64,000 nt of DNA from Gracilibacillus orientalis (lineage in GTDB: Bacteria > Bacillota > Bacilli > Bacillales > Amphibacillaceae): NCBI RefSeq assembly GCF_900114645.1, contig NZ_FOTR01000003.1, forward strand, positions 372,001 through 436,000, in the 5' to 3' direction. Below, in pieces: positions 47,286 to 56,104 of the stretch (the first letter of the stretch is position 1; every line of letters starts with the position of its first letter). The notes beneath the pieces are model-generated. The model was not told the DNA's origin, searched no databases, and was given only the letters and a program-made list of their open reading frames with translations. The position numbers and the translations under genes were made by a program.

Positions 47286-47314
47286 CAAAAAAAAGAACCA
47301 TATAAATGGTCCTA
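47286..47314 (-). terminator. Terminator of the two-component genes
   Basis: Minus-strand stem AGGACCAT/ATGGTTCT around TTAT, ending in T8. The stem begins in the stop codon region of the response regulator (stop at 47312-47314). Confidence 0.75.
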
Positions 47315-47986
47315 CCTCTGATAATATCTCCGTTCGGGTCTGCCAACAATTCCATATTCTAATTCCGCTTGGCACTCACCCTCTGAGATTAAATATTCTA
47401 GATACCTTCTAGCTGTTGTTCGAGATGCCCCCATTTGACGCCCCATTTCTTCAGCTGTAACACCTTTAGATTCCTTTAGAATCTCTTTTACTTTTTTCAA
47501 TGTTAGGGGATCGATTCCTTTAGGAGTATTTTGATCAGGTTCATTTGAGACTGTGCTACTTCGCCCGAAATATGTGTCTAGTAACTTTTGGTCCACCTCG
47601 TCCTTTTTGTCTATCTCTTCATAAAACTGTTTGAACTTTTTAACCGTATCAACAAAACGTTCCAGAGTGACAGGCTTAATAATATAATCGAATATACCCT
47701 TTTTTAAGGCATCTCGGACAATTTCTTTATCAGTTCCCGCACTAATCATAATAATCCCTATGTCTGATTTAATTTCTTTAATTTCCTCAATAATATCAGT
47801 TCCCAATCGGTCAGGCATATAAGTGTCGAGTAAAATCAAATCAACATCCGTACCCTGTAGTTTTTTCAATGTGTCGTCAGCTGTCAGTGATTTAAAGGCC
47901 ACTTCACAGTCTTCAATATGTTTAAGAAAACCTTCATGAATAGACGCCACACGATAATCGTCTTCCGTAATCGCTACTTTCAACAT
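47312..47986 (-). CDS. Response regulator, CitB/CitT/DctR family
   Basis: 224 residues. Receiver domain 1-125: VAITEDDYRVASIHEGFL, phospho-acceptor Asp in LILLDTYMPDRLG (about D54), IIMISAGTD, and IKPVTLERFVDTV with the conserved Lys. The C-terminal helix-turn-helix (about 160-220; GVTAEEMGRQMGASRTTARRYLEYL) is of the CitB type. Overlaps the sensor gene (TAATG). Together they probably sense citrate or a C4/C6 acid and activate the tctCBA operon 365 bp downstream. Confidence 0.9.
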   Translation of the reverse strand: MLKVAITEDDYRVASIHEGFLKHIEDCEVAFKSLTADDTLKKLQGTDVDLILLDTYMPDRLGTDIIEEIKEIKSDIGIIMISAGTDKEIVRDALKKGIFDYIIKPVTLERFVDTVKKFKQFYEEIDKKDEVDQKLLDTYFGRSSTVSNEPDQNTPKGIDPLTLKKVKEILKESKGVTAEEMGRQMGASRTTARRYLEYLISEGECQAELEYGIVGRPERRYYQR

Positions 47987-49584
47987 TACGCATCGTCACC
48001 TTCTTCCACTTGCTTTGGTAAGTACACAGTGAAAACTGTACCTTCTCCTTCTTCACTTTGTACTTCAATATTTCCACGTAGTTCTTCTACAACTTCTTCC
48101 ACAATAGATAATCCATAACCTCGGTCATCAGCTCCCTTAGTTGAAAAACCTTTTTCAAAGATTAGACGCTGTAGATCAGTTGGGATGCCAAAACCTTCAT
48201 CGCTTACTTCAAAAATAATATCATTCCCTATATCTGTCGCAAAGAAATTAACCTTCTTATTACCACCGTCACTTACCGCTTCAATGGCATTATCTAATAG
48301 ATTGCCTAGGATTGTAATCATTTTAGATGTATTAATGTGTTTAGGTAACTGAGTTAATGAACTATTCTCATCAATGACTAGTTCTACTTTTTTCTCTGAG
48401 GCCTTGCCTATTTTCCCTAAAAGAATAGCTTGGACCGTTTGATCCTCAATATGTTGGAATAGTGCTTTCGTTTGGTGTTGATGTTGTACATACTCCTCTT
48501 GAATTAAATCAATCGCTTCCTGATAATTTCCAAGCTGTAATAACCCCGATATAACGTATAGTTTATTGGTATATTCATGTGTTTGAGCACGTAAGTCCTC
48601 GGAATAACTTTTCACTTCAGATAGAGCATTTAACATCTGTTGGATTTCAGTTTTATCTCTAAAACTAGCGACCACCCCAACCGCTTCTCCATTTTCATAA
48701 ATCGGCGTGCGGTTAACTATTACTACCCGATCCCTTAGTATCATCTCATCATCTACATCTGCTTTTCCTTCATGAAGTACTGTAAACATTTTGGTATTTG
48801 GTAGAACTTCATTAATATGTTTAAACTTCACATCTTCAGTCAAACCTAACATTTTTCTAGCTGAATAATTTAAAATCGTAATAATACCCTCAGAATCAAT
48901 TGCAATAATGCCCTCTTTTACTGAGCGCAATACAGCTTTACGTTCACGATATAAAGACACAATTTCATGAGGTTCTAACCCTAAAATATCATTACGTATA
49001 CTTCGGGTTAAAAATACTCCTCCGATAATCCCTAAGCCTAATACACCTAAGCCGCTTATATATAAAACTTTCAGCCGATCATAAATCGTTCCACGAATAT
49101 CTTCCAACAGAAATCCAACAGAAACAATACCTATAATCTCACCTTGATCGTTAAAAATAGGTGCCTTACCTCGAAGAGATGGACCTAACGACCCTACGGC
49201 TTCAGATTTATAATACTTACCATGTATAAGTGCCTGATCATTATCGCCTCCGACCATTTTCCGACCAATTCTAGACTCTTGTTGATGTGAATAACGAACA
49301 CTATTCTTGTTACCAACAACGATAAATTCTGCACCAACCTTTGTCCTGATTTTTTCTGTTATCGGCTGAATGACTTCAGATGGCTCGTCTAATGCAAACG
49401 CGTTAATGATTTCAGGCATCAACGAGATGGATGTTGCAATACCTAAAGCACGCTCTCCCATGGTGTTTTTCGTCTGTTTCCATTCTATATAACCATGAAT
49501 CCCTGTAATCAAAAAAGTTACAAATAGTAAAAGCGAGATGATTAAGGTTAAAATTTTTGTTTTTAATGAAAATTTTTTAGCCAT
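47986..49584 (-). CDS. Sensor histidine kinase, CitA/DcuS family
   Basis: 532 residues. Helix 1 (about 10-32), an extracytoplasmic PAS-type (sCache) ligand domain (about 35-170) with the citrate-binding style RYSHQQESRIGRKMVGGD, helix 2 (about 172-195), a cytoplasmic PAS (about 210-320; EGIIAIDSEGIITILNYSARKM), the SPOB-type dimerisation helix with phospho-His in AQTHEYTNKLYVISGLLQ, and an HATPase domain (LGNLLDNAIEAV, DEGFGIP, GYGLSIV). Upstream partner of the response regulator. Ligand inferred from the TctABC context. Confidence 0.9.
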   Translation of the reverse strand: MAKKFSLKTKILTLIISLLLFVTFLITGIHGYIEWKQTKNTMGERALGIATSISLMPEIINAFALDEPSEVIQPITEKIRTKVGAEFIVVGNKNSVRYSHQQESRIGRKMVGGDNDQALIHGKYYKSEAVGSLGPSLRGKAPIFNDQGEIIGIVSVGFLLEDIRGTIYDRLKVLYISGLGVLGLGIIGGVFLTRSIRNDILGLEPHEIVSLYRERKAVLRSVKEGIIAIDSEGIITILNYSARKMLGLTEDVKFKHINEVLPNTKMFTVLHEGKADVDDEMILRDRVVIVNRTPIYENGEAVGVVASFRDKTEIQQMLNALSEVKSYSEDLRAQTHEYTNKLYVISGLLQLGNYQEAIDLIQEEYVQHQHQTKALFQHIEDQTVQAILLGKIGKASEKKVELVIDENSSLTQLPKHINTSKMITILGNLLDNAIEAVSDGGNKKVNFFATDIGNDIIFEVSDEGFGIPTDLQRLIFEKGFSTKGADDRGYGLSIVEEVVEELRGNIEVQSEEGEGTVFTVYLPKQVEEGDDA

Positions 49585-49737
49585 ATTTGTCTTTCCTCCG
49601 TGAAGTCTCTATTACTTATGTACAAAATAACATGTAATGATGATTTACTTTATCATGAATCAGATAACACAGAGGAAGATTCCTCATCAATTCCCAATTC
49701 AAAAGGCAAAACACCCACTTATTTTAAACTTTTGCCT

Positions 49738-50217
49738 CTATTTATGATACGGTTCCCCCTTAACAATCCGAAACCCCCGATAAACCTGCTCCAACAAAAC
49801 CAATCGCATCAACTGATGAGGAAACGTCATCTTAGAAAAAGACAGCGCATAATCACTCCTCTCGCTAACTTCCTTACTCAACCCCAACGAACCACCGATA
49901 ACAAAAACGATTTTGCTTTTGCCATGAATCATTAATTGCTCTATTTTTTCGGCAAATTTCTCGGACGTTGGCATTTGCCCCATTATTTCCAGGGAAATAA
50001 CGTAAGCATCTGGGGAGATTTTCGACAAAATTCGTTCGCCCTCTTTTCGTTTTACCTCTTCTTGTTCCGCTTCACTCATATTTTCTGGTGCTTTCTCATC
50101 TGGCACTTCAATTATTTCCATTTTGGCATAAGCGCTCAATCTTTTCATATACTCTTGTATACCCTGTTTTAAATATTTCTCTTTTAATTTTCCTACTGTT
50201 ACAATCGAAACCTTCAT
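49738..50217 (-). CDS. rlmH: 23S rRNA pseudouridine-1915 N3-methyltransferase RlmH
   Basis: 159 residues from ATG 50217 (AAGGATG upstream); the longer open frame is not used. SPOUT methyltransferase: [34 protein letters not shown] (SAM knot), [25 protein letters not shown] and the usual GEPYHK terminus. Methylates pseudouridine in helix 69 of 23S rRNA. In B. subtilis the gene (yydA) is near htrC/walR; here manA, an aldo/keto reductase and a Lin0512 gene are interposed. Confidence 0.95.
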   Translation of the reverse strand: MKVSIVTVGKLKEKYLKQGIQEYMKRLSAYAKMEIIEVPDEKAPENMSEAEQEEVKRKEGERILSKISPDAYVISLEIMGQMPTSEKFAEKIEQLMIHGKSKIVFVIGGSLGLSKEVSERSDYALSFSKMTFPHQLMRLVLLEQVYRGFRIVKGEPYHK

Positions 50218-50376
50218 GTGTGTCATCCTTCCGAAAACTATCATTATTACTATTTTACCAAATTCATCAATCTGATACGAATTGTTCTCCATTGCTTTAT
50301 TAAGCCTTTTAGCTTAACATTAGAAGTGGGGACGATTACATTCGTGTCTCTACTATTACTATCTGGAGGCAATTTC

Positions 50377-50736
50377 ATGGAAAAATTCATATTTATTGAA
50401 ACAGGGACCGGAATCGATGTACATGGACAAAATGTGACCAAAGCCTGTCTTCGCGCTGTTGAAAATGCCATTCACTACAATTCCATGCCTGGTATTGCAG
50501 AATATCTGCCAGAAAAAAAACTTCACAACATGAAAGTCAATGTAAGACTAGCCGTTCCAACCGATAAAGAAAAAGTTGATATCGAACTAGTCAAAAATGA
50601 AATACCTTATGGAACTGTGACAGTAGAAGTGATTGATGGTGGCATGGCAACGACATCGGGTATCATTCTCGAAGACAAAGAAGATAAGAGCGATCAGATG
50701 TATATTGTCAATGCAGCTGTAGAAGTAGGCTATTAA
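50377..50736 (+). CDS. Lin0512-family conserved protein
   Basis: 119 residues from ATG 50377 (TGGAGGCAATTTC upstream); the frame is open further upstream but not translated. The whole length matches the Lin0512 family: FIETGTGIDVHGQNVTKACLRAVENAI, NVRLAVPTDKEKVD, PYGTVTVEVIDGGMATTSG. Small cytosolic protein with no known activity, present in Listeria, Clostridia and Bacilli. Followed by the aldo/keto reductase 21 nt later, likely one operon. Confidence 0.85.
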   Translation: MEKFIFIETGTGIDVHGQNVTKACLRAVENAIHYNSMPGIAEYLPEKKLHNMKVNVRLAVPTDKEKVDIELVKNEIPYGTVTVEVIDGGMATTSGIILEDKEDKSDQMYIVNAAVEVGY

Positions 50737-50757
50737 AAATAATAGGGAGGAATGTGT

Positions 50758-51750
50758 ATGACGTTTATTGCCAATCCAAAACGTTACCATGAAATACCGT
50801 ATAACCGTTGTGGCAACTCAGGTATCAAGCTCCCGGCCATCTCCTTTGGCCTTTGGAATAACTTTGGTGGAGAGGATACATTAGAGAATCAGCGCAGAAT
50901 GTTAATGAAAGCATTTGATTTAGGTATCACTCATTTTGACCTTGCTAATAATTATGGTCCACCACCAGGAGCAGCAGAGAAAAACTTTGGACGTATTCTC
51001 AACGAGGACTTCTCCAGTTATCGGGATGAAATGATCATCTCAACAAAAGCAGGATTCAGGATGTGGGATGGGCCATATGGTGATTGGGGATCTCGAAAGT
51101 ATTTAATTTCTAGCCTTGATCAAAGCCTGCAGCGCATGAACCTCGACTATGTTGATATATTTTACCATCACCGTCCAGATCCAGAGACCCCTCTTGAAGA
51201 AACAATGGCCGCTCTCGATCAAACAGTCCGACAAGGAAAAGCTCTATACGTCGGCATCTCCAACTATAACGCTGAACAAACGAAACAAGCGATTGACATT
51301 TTAAAAGCACAAGGTACACCTTTTATCATTCATCAAGCCGCTTATTCGATGTTTGACCGTACGATAGAAAATGGTCTGACAGATGTGCTTGAGGAACACG
51401 GTACTGGCTGTATCGCATATGTGCCCTTAGCACAAGGGCTACTAACAAACAAATACTTAAAGGGCATTCCTAAGGATTCTCGTGCAGCAAAGGAATTTAT
51501 ACCATTTTTAAATGAACGAGATGTTTCTTCTGATAAGCTACAGAAGATAACAGCATTAAATACTATTGCCCGGGATCGTGGGCAAACCTTAGCACAAATG
51601 GCGCTCGTCTGGGTATTACAGGAAAAATCAGTTGTTTCAGCACTAATCGGTGCTAGTCGAGTTAGTCAAATCGAAGAAAATGTAAAAGCATTAAATAACT
51701 CTACTTTTACACAAGCAGAACTTGATACGATTAATGACATTCTAAAATAA
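50758..51750 (+). CDS. Aldo/keto reductase, YghZ/L-glyceraldehyde-3-phosphate reductase-like
   Basis: 330 residues from ATG 50758 (GGAGG 7 nt upstream; the track of the frame also allows a GTG six bases earlier). NADPH-dependent AKR14-type barrel: FGLWNNFGGEDTLENQRRML, HFDLANNYGPPPGAAE with catalytic Asp and Tyr, STKAGFRMWDGPYG with Lys, DIFYHHRPDPETPLEET with His, and the cofactor motif SALIGASRVSQIEENVKAL. Likely detoxifies methylglyoxal or other reactive aldehydes. Ends in a strong terminator. Confidence 0.9.
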   Translation: MTFIANPKRYHEIPYNRCGNSGIKLPAISFGLWNNFGGEDTLENQRRMLMKAFDLGITHFDLANNYGPPPGAAEKNFGRILNEDFSSYRDEMIISTKAGFRMWDGPYGDWGSRKYLISSLDQSLQRMNLDYVDIFYHHRPDPETPLEETMAALDQTVRQGKALYVGISNYNAEQTKQAIDILKAQGTPFIIHQAAYSMFDRTIENGLTDVLEEHGTGCIAYVPLAQGLLTNKYLKGIPKDSRAAKEFIPFLNERDVSSDKLQKITALNTIARDRGQTLAQMALVWVLQEKSVVSALIGASRVSQIEENVKALNNSTFTQAELDTINDILK

Positions 51751-51783
51751 AAGAACTCGAGTGATAGTCACTCGAGTTCTTTT
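51751..51783 (+). terminator. Strong terminator after the aldo/keto reductase
   Basis: Perfect 14-bp stem AAGAACTCGAGTGA/TCACTCGAGTTCTT with a 3-nt loop (TAG) and T-run. It shares the convergent gap with manA. Confidence 0.92.
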
Positions 51784-51807
51784 ATGATCAAAATTCCCCT
51801 CTGATTG

Positions 51808-52767
51808 TTAGGAAGTATGGGAAACAATGAATGATGCGTTACCGCTTAGTTTATATTGTTGAATAGTTGCCGGGATGATGAAGTGGTCACCTTTTTTGAT
51901 ATGGTGTGTTTGGTTTCCTGTTGTAATAGTAGCTTCTCCGTCTACGATACTTATTTGCAAGAAATCTGCTGTTCTTTCCAGCTCTACTTCACCATTTAAA
52001 TCCCAATGATAAACGGTGAAATATTTTTCTTCTACTAATTTTTTCTCTGTTAATCCCTGTTTTTCCACAACTTCTTGCGTTAATGTTGGTGTTTCATGTG
52101 GAACAGTGGTCACTTCTTTTGCTTCTTTTAAATGTAATTCTCTTGTATTACCTGCTGCATCTGTTCGATCATAGTCATAAACCCGGTAGGTAATATCAGA
52201 GCTTTGCTGCGTTTCTAAAATAACGATCCCTTTACCAATAGCATGAATCGTTCCACTTGGTACATAAACAAAATCGCCTGCTTTAACTTTAACGCGGCGT
52301 AACAAATCATCCCACTCGCCTTGATCAATCATCTTTTCTAATTGTTCTCTTGTTTGTGCATGATGGCCGATAATTAATTCAGCATCTTCTTCTGCACTTA
52401 ATACATACCAGCACTCTGTTTTTCCATAAGCTTCATTAGCTACTTCTCTTGCATATTGATCATCAGGGTGCACTTGTACAGAAAGGTTGTCATTCGCATC
52501 CAGAATTTTAATTAACAGTGGATAAGCTTCCTTGTTATCCACAGATTTATTAAATAACTCAGCATGATCATTCCATGCATCTAATAAGTTTTGACCTTTT
52601 AATTCACCATTTATAATTTTACTTGGTCCATTCTTATGAGCAGAAATCGCCCATGCTTCACCTGTTTGCTCGTAAGGAATGGTATAGTGAAACTCTGTAT
52701 GTAACTTCTGGCCACCCCATATCCGTTCCTGAAAAATCGGTTGCAGAAAAATTGGTTCTTGATACAT
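51808..52767 (-). CDS. manA: Mannose-6-phosphate isomerase, type I
   Basis: 319 residues. Interconverts mannose-6-P and fructose-6-P using zinc. RIWGGQKL, GEAWAISAHKNGPS, metal ligands in SVQVHPDD (QxH) and KTECWYVL (Glu), GDFVYVPSGTIHAIGKGI (His), and GDHFIIPATIQQY in the C-terminal cupin half. Short Firmicutes-type enzyme. GGGAGAGTC before the ATG. Separated from htrC by a DnaA-box cluster. Confidence 0.93.
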   Translation of the reverse strand: MYQEPIFLQPIFQERIWGGQKLHTEFHYTIPYEQTGEAWAISAHKNGPSKIINGELKGQNLLDAWNDHAELFNKSVDNKEAYPLLIKILDANDNLSVQVHPDDQYAREVANEAYGKTECWYVLSAEEDAELIIGHHAQTREQLEKMIDQGEWDDLLRRVKVKAGDFVYVPSGTIHAIGKGIVILETQQSSDITYRVYDYDRTDAAGNTRELHLKEAKEVTTVPHETPTLTQEVVEKQGLTEKKLVEEKYFTVYHWDLNGEVELERTADFLQISIVDGEATITTGNQTHHIKKGDHFIIPATIQQYKLSGNASFIVSHTS

Positions 52768-52853
52768 AAATAGACTCTCCCTTATCGTTTCTATATGTGT
52801 ACTTCTTTAAAGATACTATCTTCTACATGTTAAATCAATCTAATCCCTATTAT

Positions 52854-53084
52854 TTATCCACAATTTTGTTCACAATGTACGAATTTTATCAAATATTCCG
52901 CCATTTAACGGCCATATAAGCAGTTTATCCACATAGTTATTAACATACTCACATTTTTCTTGTATATATCGTATAAGAATTTATGTTCTACACCATATAT
53001 GGACATTTATCCAGAATTTCATCCACAAGATGTGAATAACTAACAAAAAGTGTGGATAAAAACTTGTGAAAGCTCTTATCCACA
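52854..53084. promoter_or_regulatory. DnaA-box cluster
   Basis: Four perfect TTATCCACA boxes: 52854-52862 (+), 52925-52933 (+), 53051-53059 (-), 53076-53084 (+). Three one-mismatch boxes lie between them: TTATCCAGA 53007-53015, TCATCCACA 53019-53027, and TTATTCACA on the minus strand at 53031-53039. All lie in 231 bp of AT-rich intergenic DNA between manA and htrC. In B. subtilis clusters of this kind, including one near yydA (rlmH), titrate DnaA and restrain initiation; equivalence here is inferred. Confidence 0.88.
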
Positions 53085-53089
53085 CCGTT

Positions 53090-54322
53090 TTAATACGATA
53101 ATGACGTTAATTCTACAGTAGTTTGGTTTTCTTCTCCCTCACGGTAGTAAGTAATCGTTAATTCATCACCGACTGATTTTTCTGAGTAGAGATGTTTTCG
53201 TAAATCCACAATATCTTGAATGGCCTTTCCATCAAGCTCGGTAATGACATCGTAAGATTCTAAATCTCCTTCTGCAGCTGGTGACATTGGCTCTACACTT
53301 CGTATATAAATACCGCCTTCTACACTATCGGGCAGATTCAAGCTACGTTCCCATTCTACTTTTGCAATATCATTTAATGAATAAGCTTCAATCCCTAAGT
53401 AAGCTCTCATCATTTCTCCATTAGCTTCCAACTCTTGAATGACAGGCATCACATCATCTACTGGAATCGCAAAACCGATACCTTCGACCGCAGATTCTGC
53501 AATTTTCATCGAGTTAATACCAATTAACTGCCCATCCAAATTTAATAAGGCTCCACCGCTATTACCAGGGTTAATCGCAGCGTCTGTTTGAATTACTTCC
53601 GCTTGCCAATCAGCACGGCCATCCATATCAAAATCTTGCGGAATCGCTCGTTGTTTGCCACTAATGATTCCTTGCGTGACAGAACCAGATAAATGCAGAC
53701 CTAATGGATTACCAATAGCAATCGCAGGTTCTCCTACATGGACGTCTTCTGACTGTCCTACTTCGATGACTTTTTCTGCATTGCTTGCATCCATTTCTAT
53801 GACTGCTAAATCTGTGAACATATCACTGCCAACAACGCTAGCTTCTACTTGTGTTTCATCTGGTAAGACAATTTCTACTTGATCGGACCCTTGAATAACA
53901 TGATGATTCGTTACAATAAACGCTGAGTCATTCTCTATCTTATAAATGACACCAGAGCCTGTTCCTCCACCACCAGATTCTTCTTGTTGCCAAATATCCG
54001 ACTGATCTTGAACATTAATAACACCTACAACAGCTGGTGATACCTCTCCAACTATTTCTGAAATTTTTGTCGAGATGTCAACCTCCACATTACGAATGTC
54101 TGAGGGTTGTAAGTCCTCTCCTGAACTGTCCGTTTGATGTTGATTGGTTGCCGTATTATCACTGATCATTATCTGATACGGTAAAAGATTATTATTCACT
54201 AACGATGGCAGTAAAATAGCAAATAGAAACGCACCTAAAACTAATCCAATGACAAAAGGAGTCAGCCAATTTCTCCTTTTCGTTTTTTGCCTTGAAATGT
54301 AATGGTCATCATAATAGCCCAT
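53090..54322 (-). CDS. htrC: HtrC/YyxA membrane-anchored serine protease (HtrA family)
   Basis: 410 residues from ATG 54322 (AGAGGGTGA before it). Short basic cytoplasmic start, one membrane helix (about 20-42), trypsin-like domain with triad H141 (TNHHV), D171 (TDLAV) and S255 (NPGNSGGAL), then a single PDZ domain (about 310-405; GGIYIRSVEPMSPAAEGDL). Degrades or refolds misfolded envelope proteins. Its position right after the wal genes is conserved in Bacilli. The stop is 6 nt from the last DnaA box. Confidence 0.94.
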   Translation of the reverse strand: MGYYDDHYISRQKTKRRNWLTPFVIGLVLGAFLFAILLPSLVNNNLLPYQIMISDNTATNQHQTDSSGEDLQPSDIRNVEVDISTKISEIVGEVSPAVVGVINVQDQSDIWQQEESGGGGTGSGVIYKIENDSAFIVTNHHVIQGSDQVEIVLPDETQVEASVVGSDMFTDLAVIEMDASNAEKVIEVGQSEDVHVGEPAIAIGNPLGLHLSGSVTQGIISGKQRAIPQDFDMDGRADWQAEVIQTDAAINPGNSGGALLNLDGQLIGINSMKIAESAVEGIGFAIPVDDVMPVIQELEANGEMMRAYLGIEAYSLNDIAKVEWERSLNLPDSVEGGIYIRSVEPMSPAAEGDLESYDVITELDGKAIQDIVDLRKHLYSEKSVGDELTITYYREGEENQTTVELTSLSY

Positions 54323-54343
54323 CACTTCACCCTCTTTCCTGAC

Positions 54344-55141
54344 TTAGACTACATCATAAATAGGTGTTGGTGACTTAGGATCCGTATCATGCAGTGTAAT
54401 GTGATCCCCCACCGAGAAACCATAATCATTTAAACCATTTTCCACTGACATTCTCGCTAAATCTTTCATATTGTTATCTTTACTTAAATGTGCTAAATAA
54501 ATACGCTTTGTTTCATTATCGATAATATCTTTCAATGCAATGGCACAGTCATCATTGGATACATGACCATTATCTCCCAAAATACGTCTCTTTACACTCC
54601 ATGGGTAACGGCCCATCCTTAGCATTTCCACATCATGATTGGATTCAAAAATCAGAGCATCTGCTCCTTGAACGGTTTTCTTAATTCGTTCTGAAACATA
54701 GCCTAAATCGGTTACCAGTGCTACTTTTTTGCCATTATGGTGGAAGGTGTAAAACATTGGTTCAGCCGCATCGTGAGACACAGCGAAAGACTCTACATCG
54801 ATATCCCCAAAGGTTTTTGTCTCTTCCGTTCTAAATATAAATTTCTGATCGAGCTCAATTTTACCGATGGCACTATCCATCGCTTTCCAAGTTTTTTCGT
54901 TAGCATAGATTGGTAAATGATACTTTCTGGCAAATATACCTAAACCTTTAATATGATCACTATGCTCATGCGTCACTAATATTTTGGAAAGACTATTAGG
55001 ATCAACATTGATCTCTGAGAATAAACGAGTCATTTCTTTCCCGCTCAATCCTGCATCTACTAAAATCTTTTCTTTTTCCGTTCCTATATAAAAAGCATTC
55101 CCCGTACTACCGGATGCTAGTACACTAAAATGTAACGTCAT
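54344..55141 (-). CDS. walJ: WalJ/YycJ metallo-beta-lactamase-fold hydrolase
   Basis: 265 residues. Metal site THEHSDH (about 58-64), [28 protein letters not shown] and LAHLSKDNN, the whole zinc-binding series. In B. subtilis and S. aureus the gene ends the wal operon and is linked to coordinating cell division and wall metabolism, possibly as a 5'-3' DNA exonuclease. Starts 4 nt after yycI; 21 nt before htrC. Confidence 0.92.
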   Translation of the reverse strand: MTLHFSVLASGSTGNAFYIGTEKEKILVDAGLSGKEMTRLFSEINVDPNSLSKILVTHEHSDHIKGLGIFARKYHLPIYANEKTWKAMDSAIGKIELDQKFIFRTEETKTFGDIDVESFAVSHDAAEPMFYTFHHNGKKVALVTDLGYVSERIKKTVQGADALIFESNHDVEMLRMGRYPWSVKRRILGDNGHVSNDDCAIALKDIIDNETKRIYLAHLSKDNNMKDLARMSVENGLNDYGFSVGDHITLHDTDPKSPTPIYDVV

Positions 55142-55144
55142 ATC

Positions 55145-56104
55145 TTACTCCACTCCATTTGGTTCTACTTGTTTGTCTACTTGGCTTTCTAAAAGTTGTT
55201 CCAAGAATAAATCTAGATCCTCTTCATCCCATTCTTCATCTGTAATCTCCATTTTGGTTGTGCTACCTTCTACAAAATAGTCATTAATCTGAGACTTCAT
55301 TTCTTGAATAAATTCTGCTTTTTTTCTAGTTGCTAAATGACCTTCTATTGCATTCACATAAAAATAACTCTCATTATTTACTACAAATTCCCAAGTTGGT
55401 GCAAGTACTTGCGCACCATTTGGTAAAGGCATTAAGTTTTGATAGCCTAATGCCACCTTCTCTGTGATTTCATCACCAGAACTGATGAAACCCTCACTGA
55501 AATACAATCCCGATAGTGCGTCAAAAGGTGTGTCAATCTCCTCTGGTTCTGGTTGTTCTTCATCTTTTTTCGGTTCTGCTTTTTCCAGTATGGTTTGAAC
55601 ATACTTTGTGACTTCTTTTTTTTCGTTAACTTGTACCAAGAGTACCCCGCTAAGATTAAAATAAATAGGGCGCTCTAACTTTTGGAAAAAAATATAGGTA
55701 TTTGACGCTTCATCTTTGCCGAAGTATTGGTATTGATCAAAATTCCATATATTTTCACTTAATGCTTCCGGGTTTTCCTCAACATTAATTGCTAATGGCT
55801 CATCAAATTTAGATAAAATTAATTGACTATTAAGAATAATGCTTGTCTGATTCGGCAACTCCCCAATTTTAGTTACCTCGGCAGCAGAAAATTCCTTCTG
55901 TTCAGCAAATAACATCGCCTCTTCAGATGGAGAATCTTCTGATAAATTGTTTAAGCCACTTATATTGTTTCGTACATTCTCTTCACTTGAAAAATCCTCT
56001 GTAAATGCATAATCTATCGGATTATTAATGAAGTGATGCAACAGGAAAATATCAAGGATAAGAAAACAAAGAATGAACAGTGTTTTAATTTGACCCCATT
56101 GCAT
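55145..56104 (-). CDS. yycI: YycI, WalK regulator
   Basis: 319 residues. N-terminal cytoplasmic MQWGQIKT and one membrane helix (about 8-25), then an extracellular YycI/H-type beta domain. The family pattern MQWxxIKTxFI...LFxLN is clear. With YycH it binds WalK in the membrane and inhibits its activity in B. subtilis. An acidic insert (PKKDEEQPEPEEIDTP, about 183-198) and long C-terminal acidic tail (EEWDEEDLDLFLEQLL) make it longer than the 280-residue Bacillus protein. Start overlaps yycH by 20 nt. Confidence 0.9.
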   Translation of the reverse strand: MQWGQIKTLFILCFLILDIFLLHHFINNPIDYAFTEDFSSEENVRNNISGLNNLSEDSPSEEAMLFAEQKEFSAAEVTKIGELPNQTSIILNSQLILSKFDEPLAINVEENPEALSENIWNFDQYQYFGKDEASNTYIFFQKLERPIYFNLSGVLLVQVNEKKEVTKYVQTILEKAEPKKDEEQPEPEEIDTPFDALSGLYFSEGFISSGDEITEKVALGYQNLMPLPNGAQVLAPTWEFVVNNESYFYVNAIEGHLATRKKAEFIQEMKSQINDYFVEGSTTKMEITDEEWDEEDLDLFLEQLLESQVDKQVEPNGVE

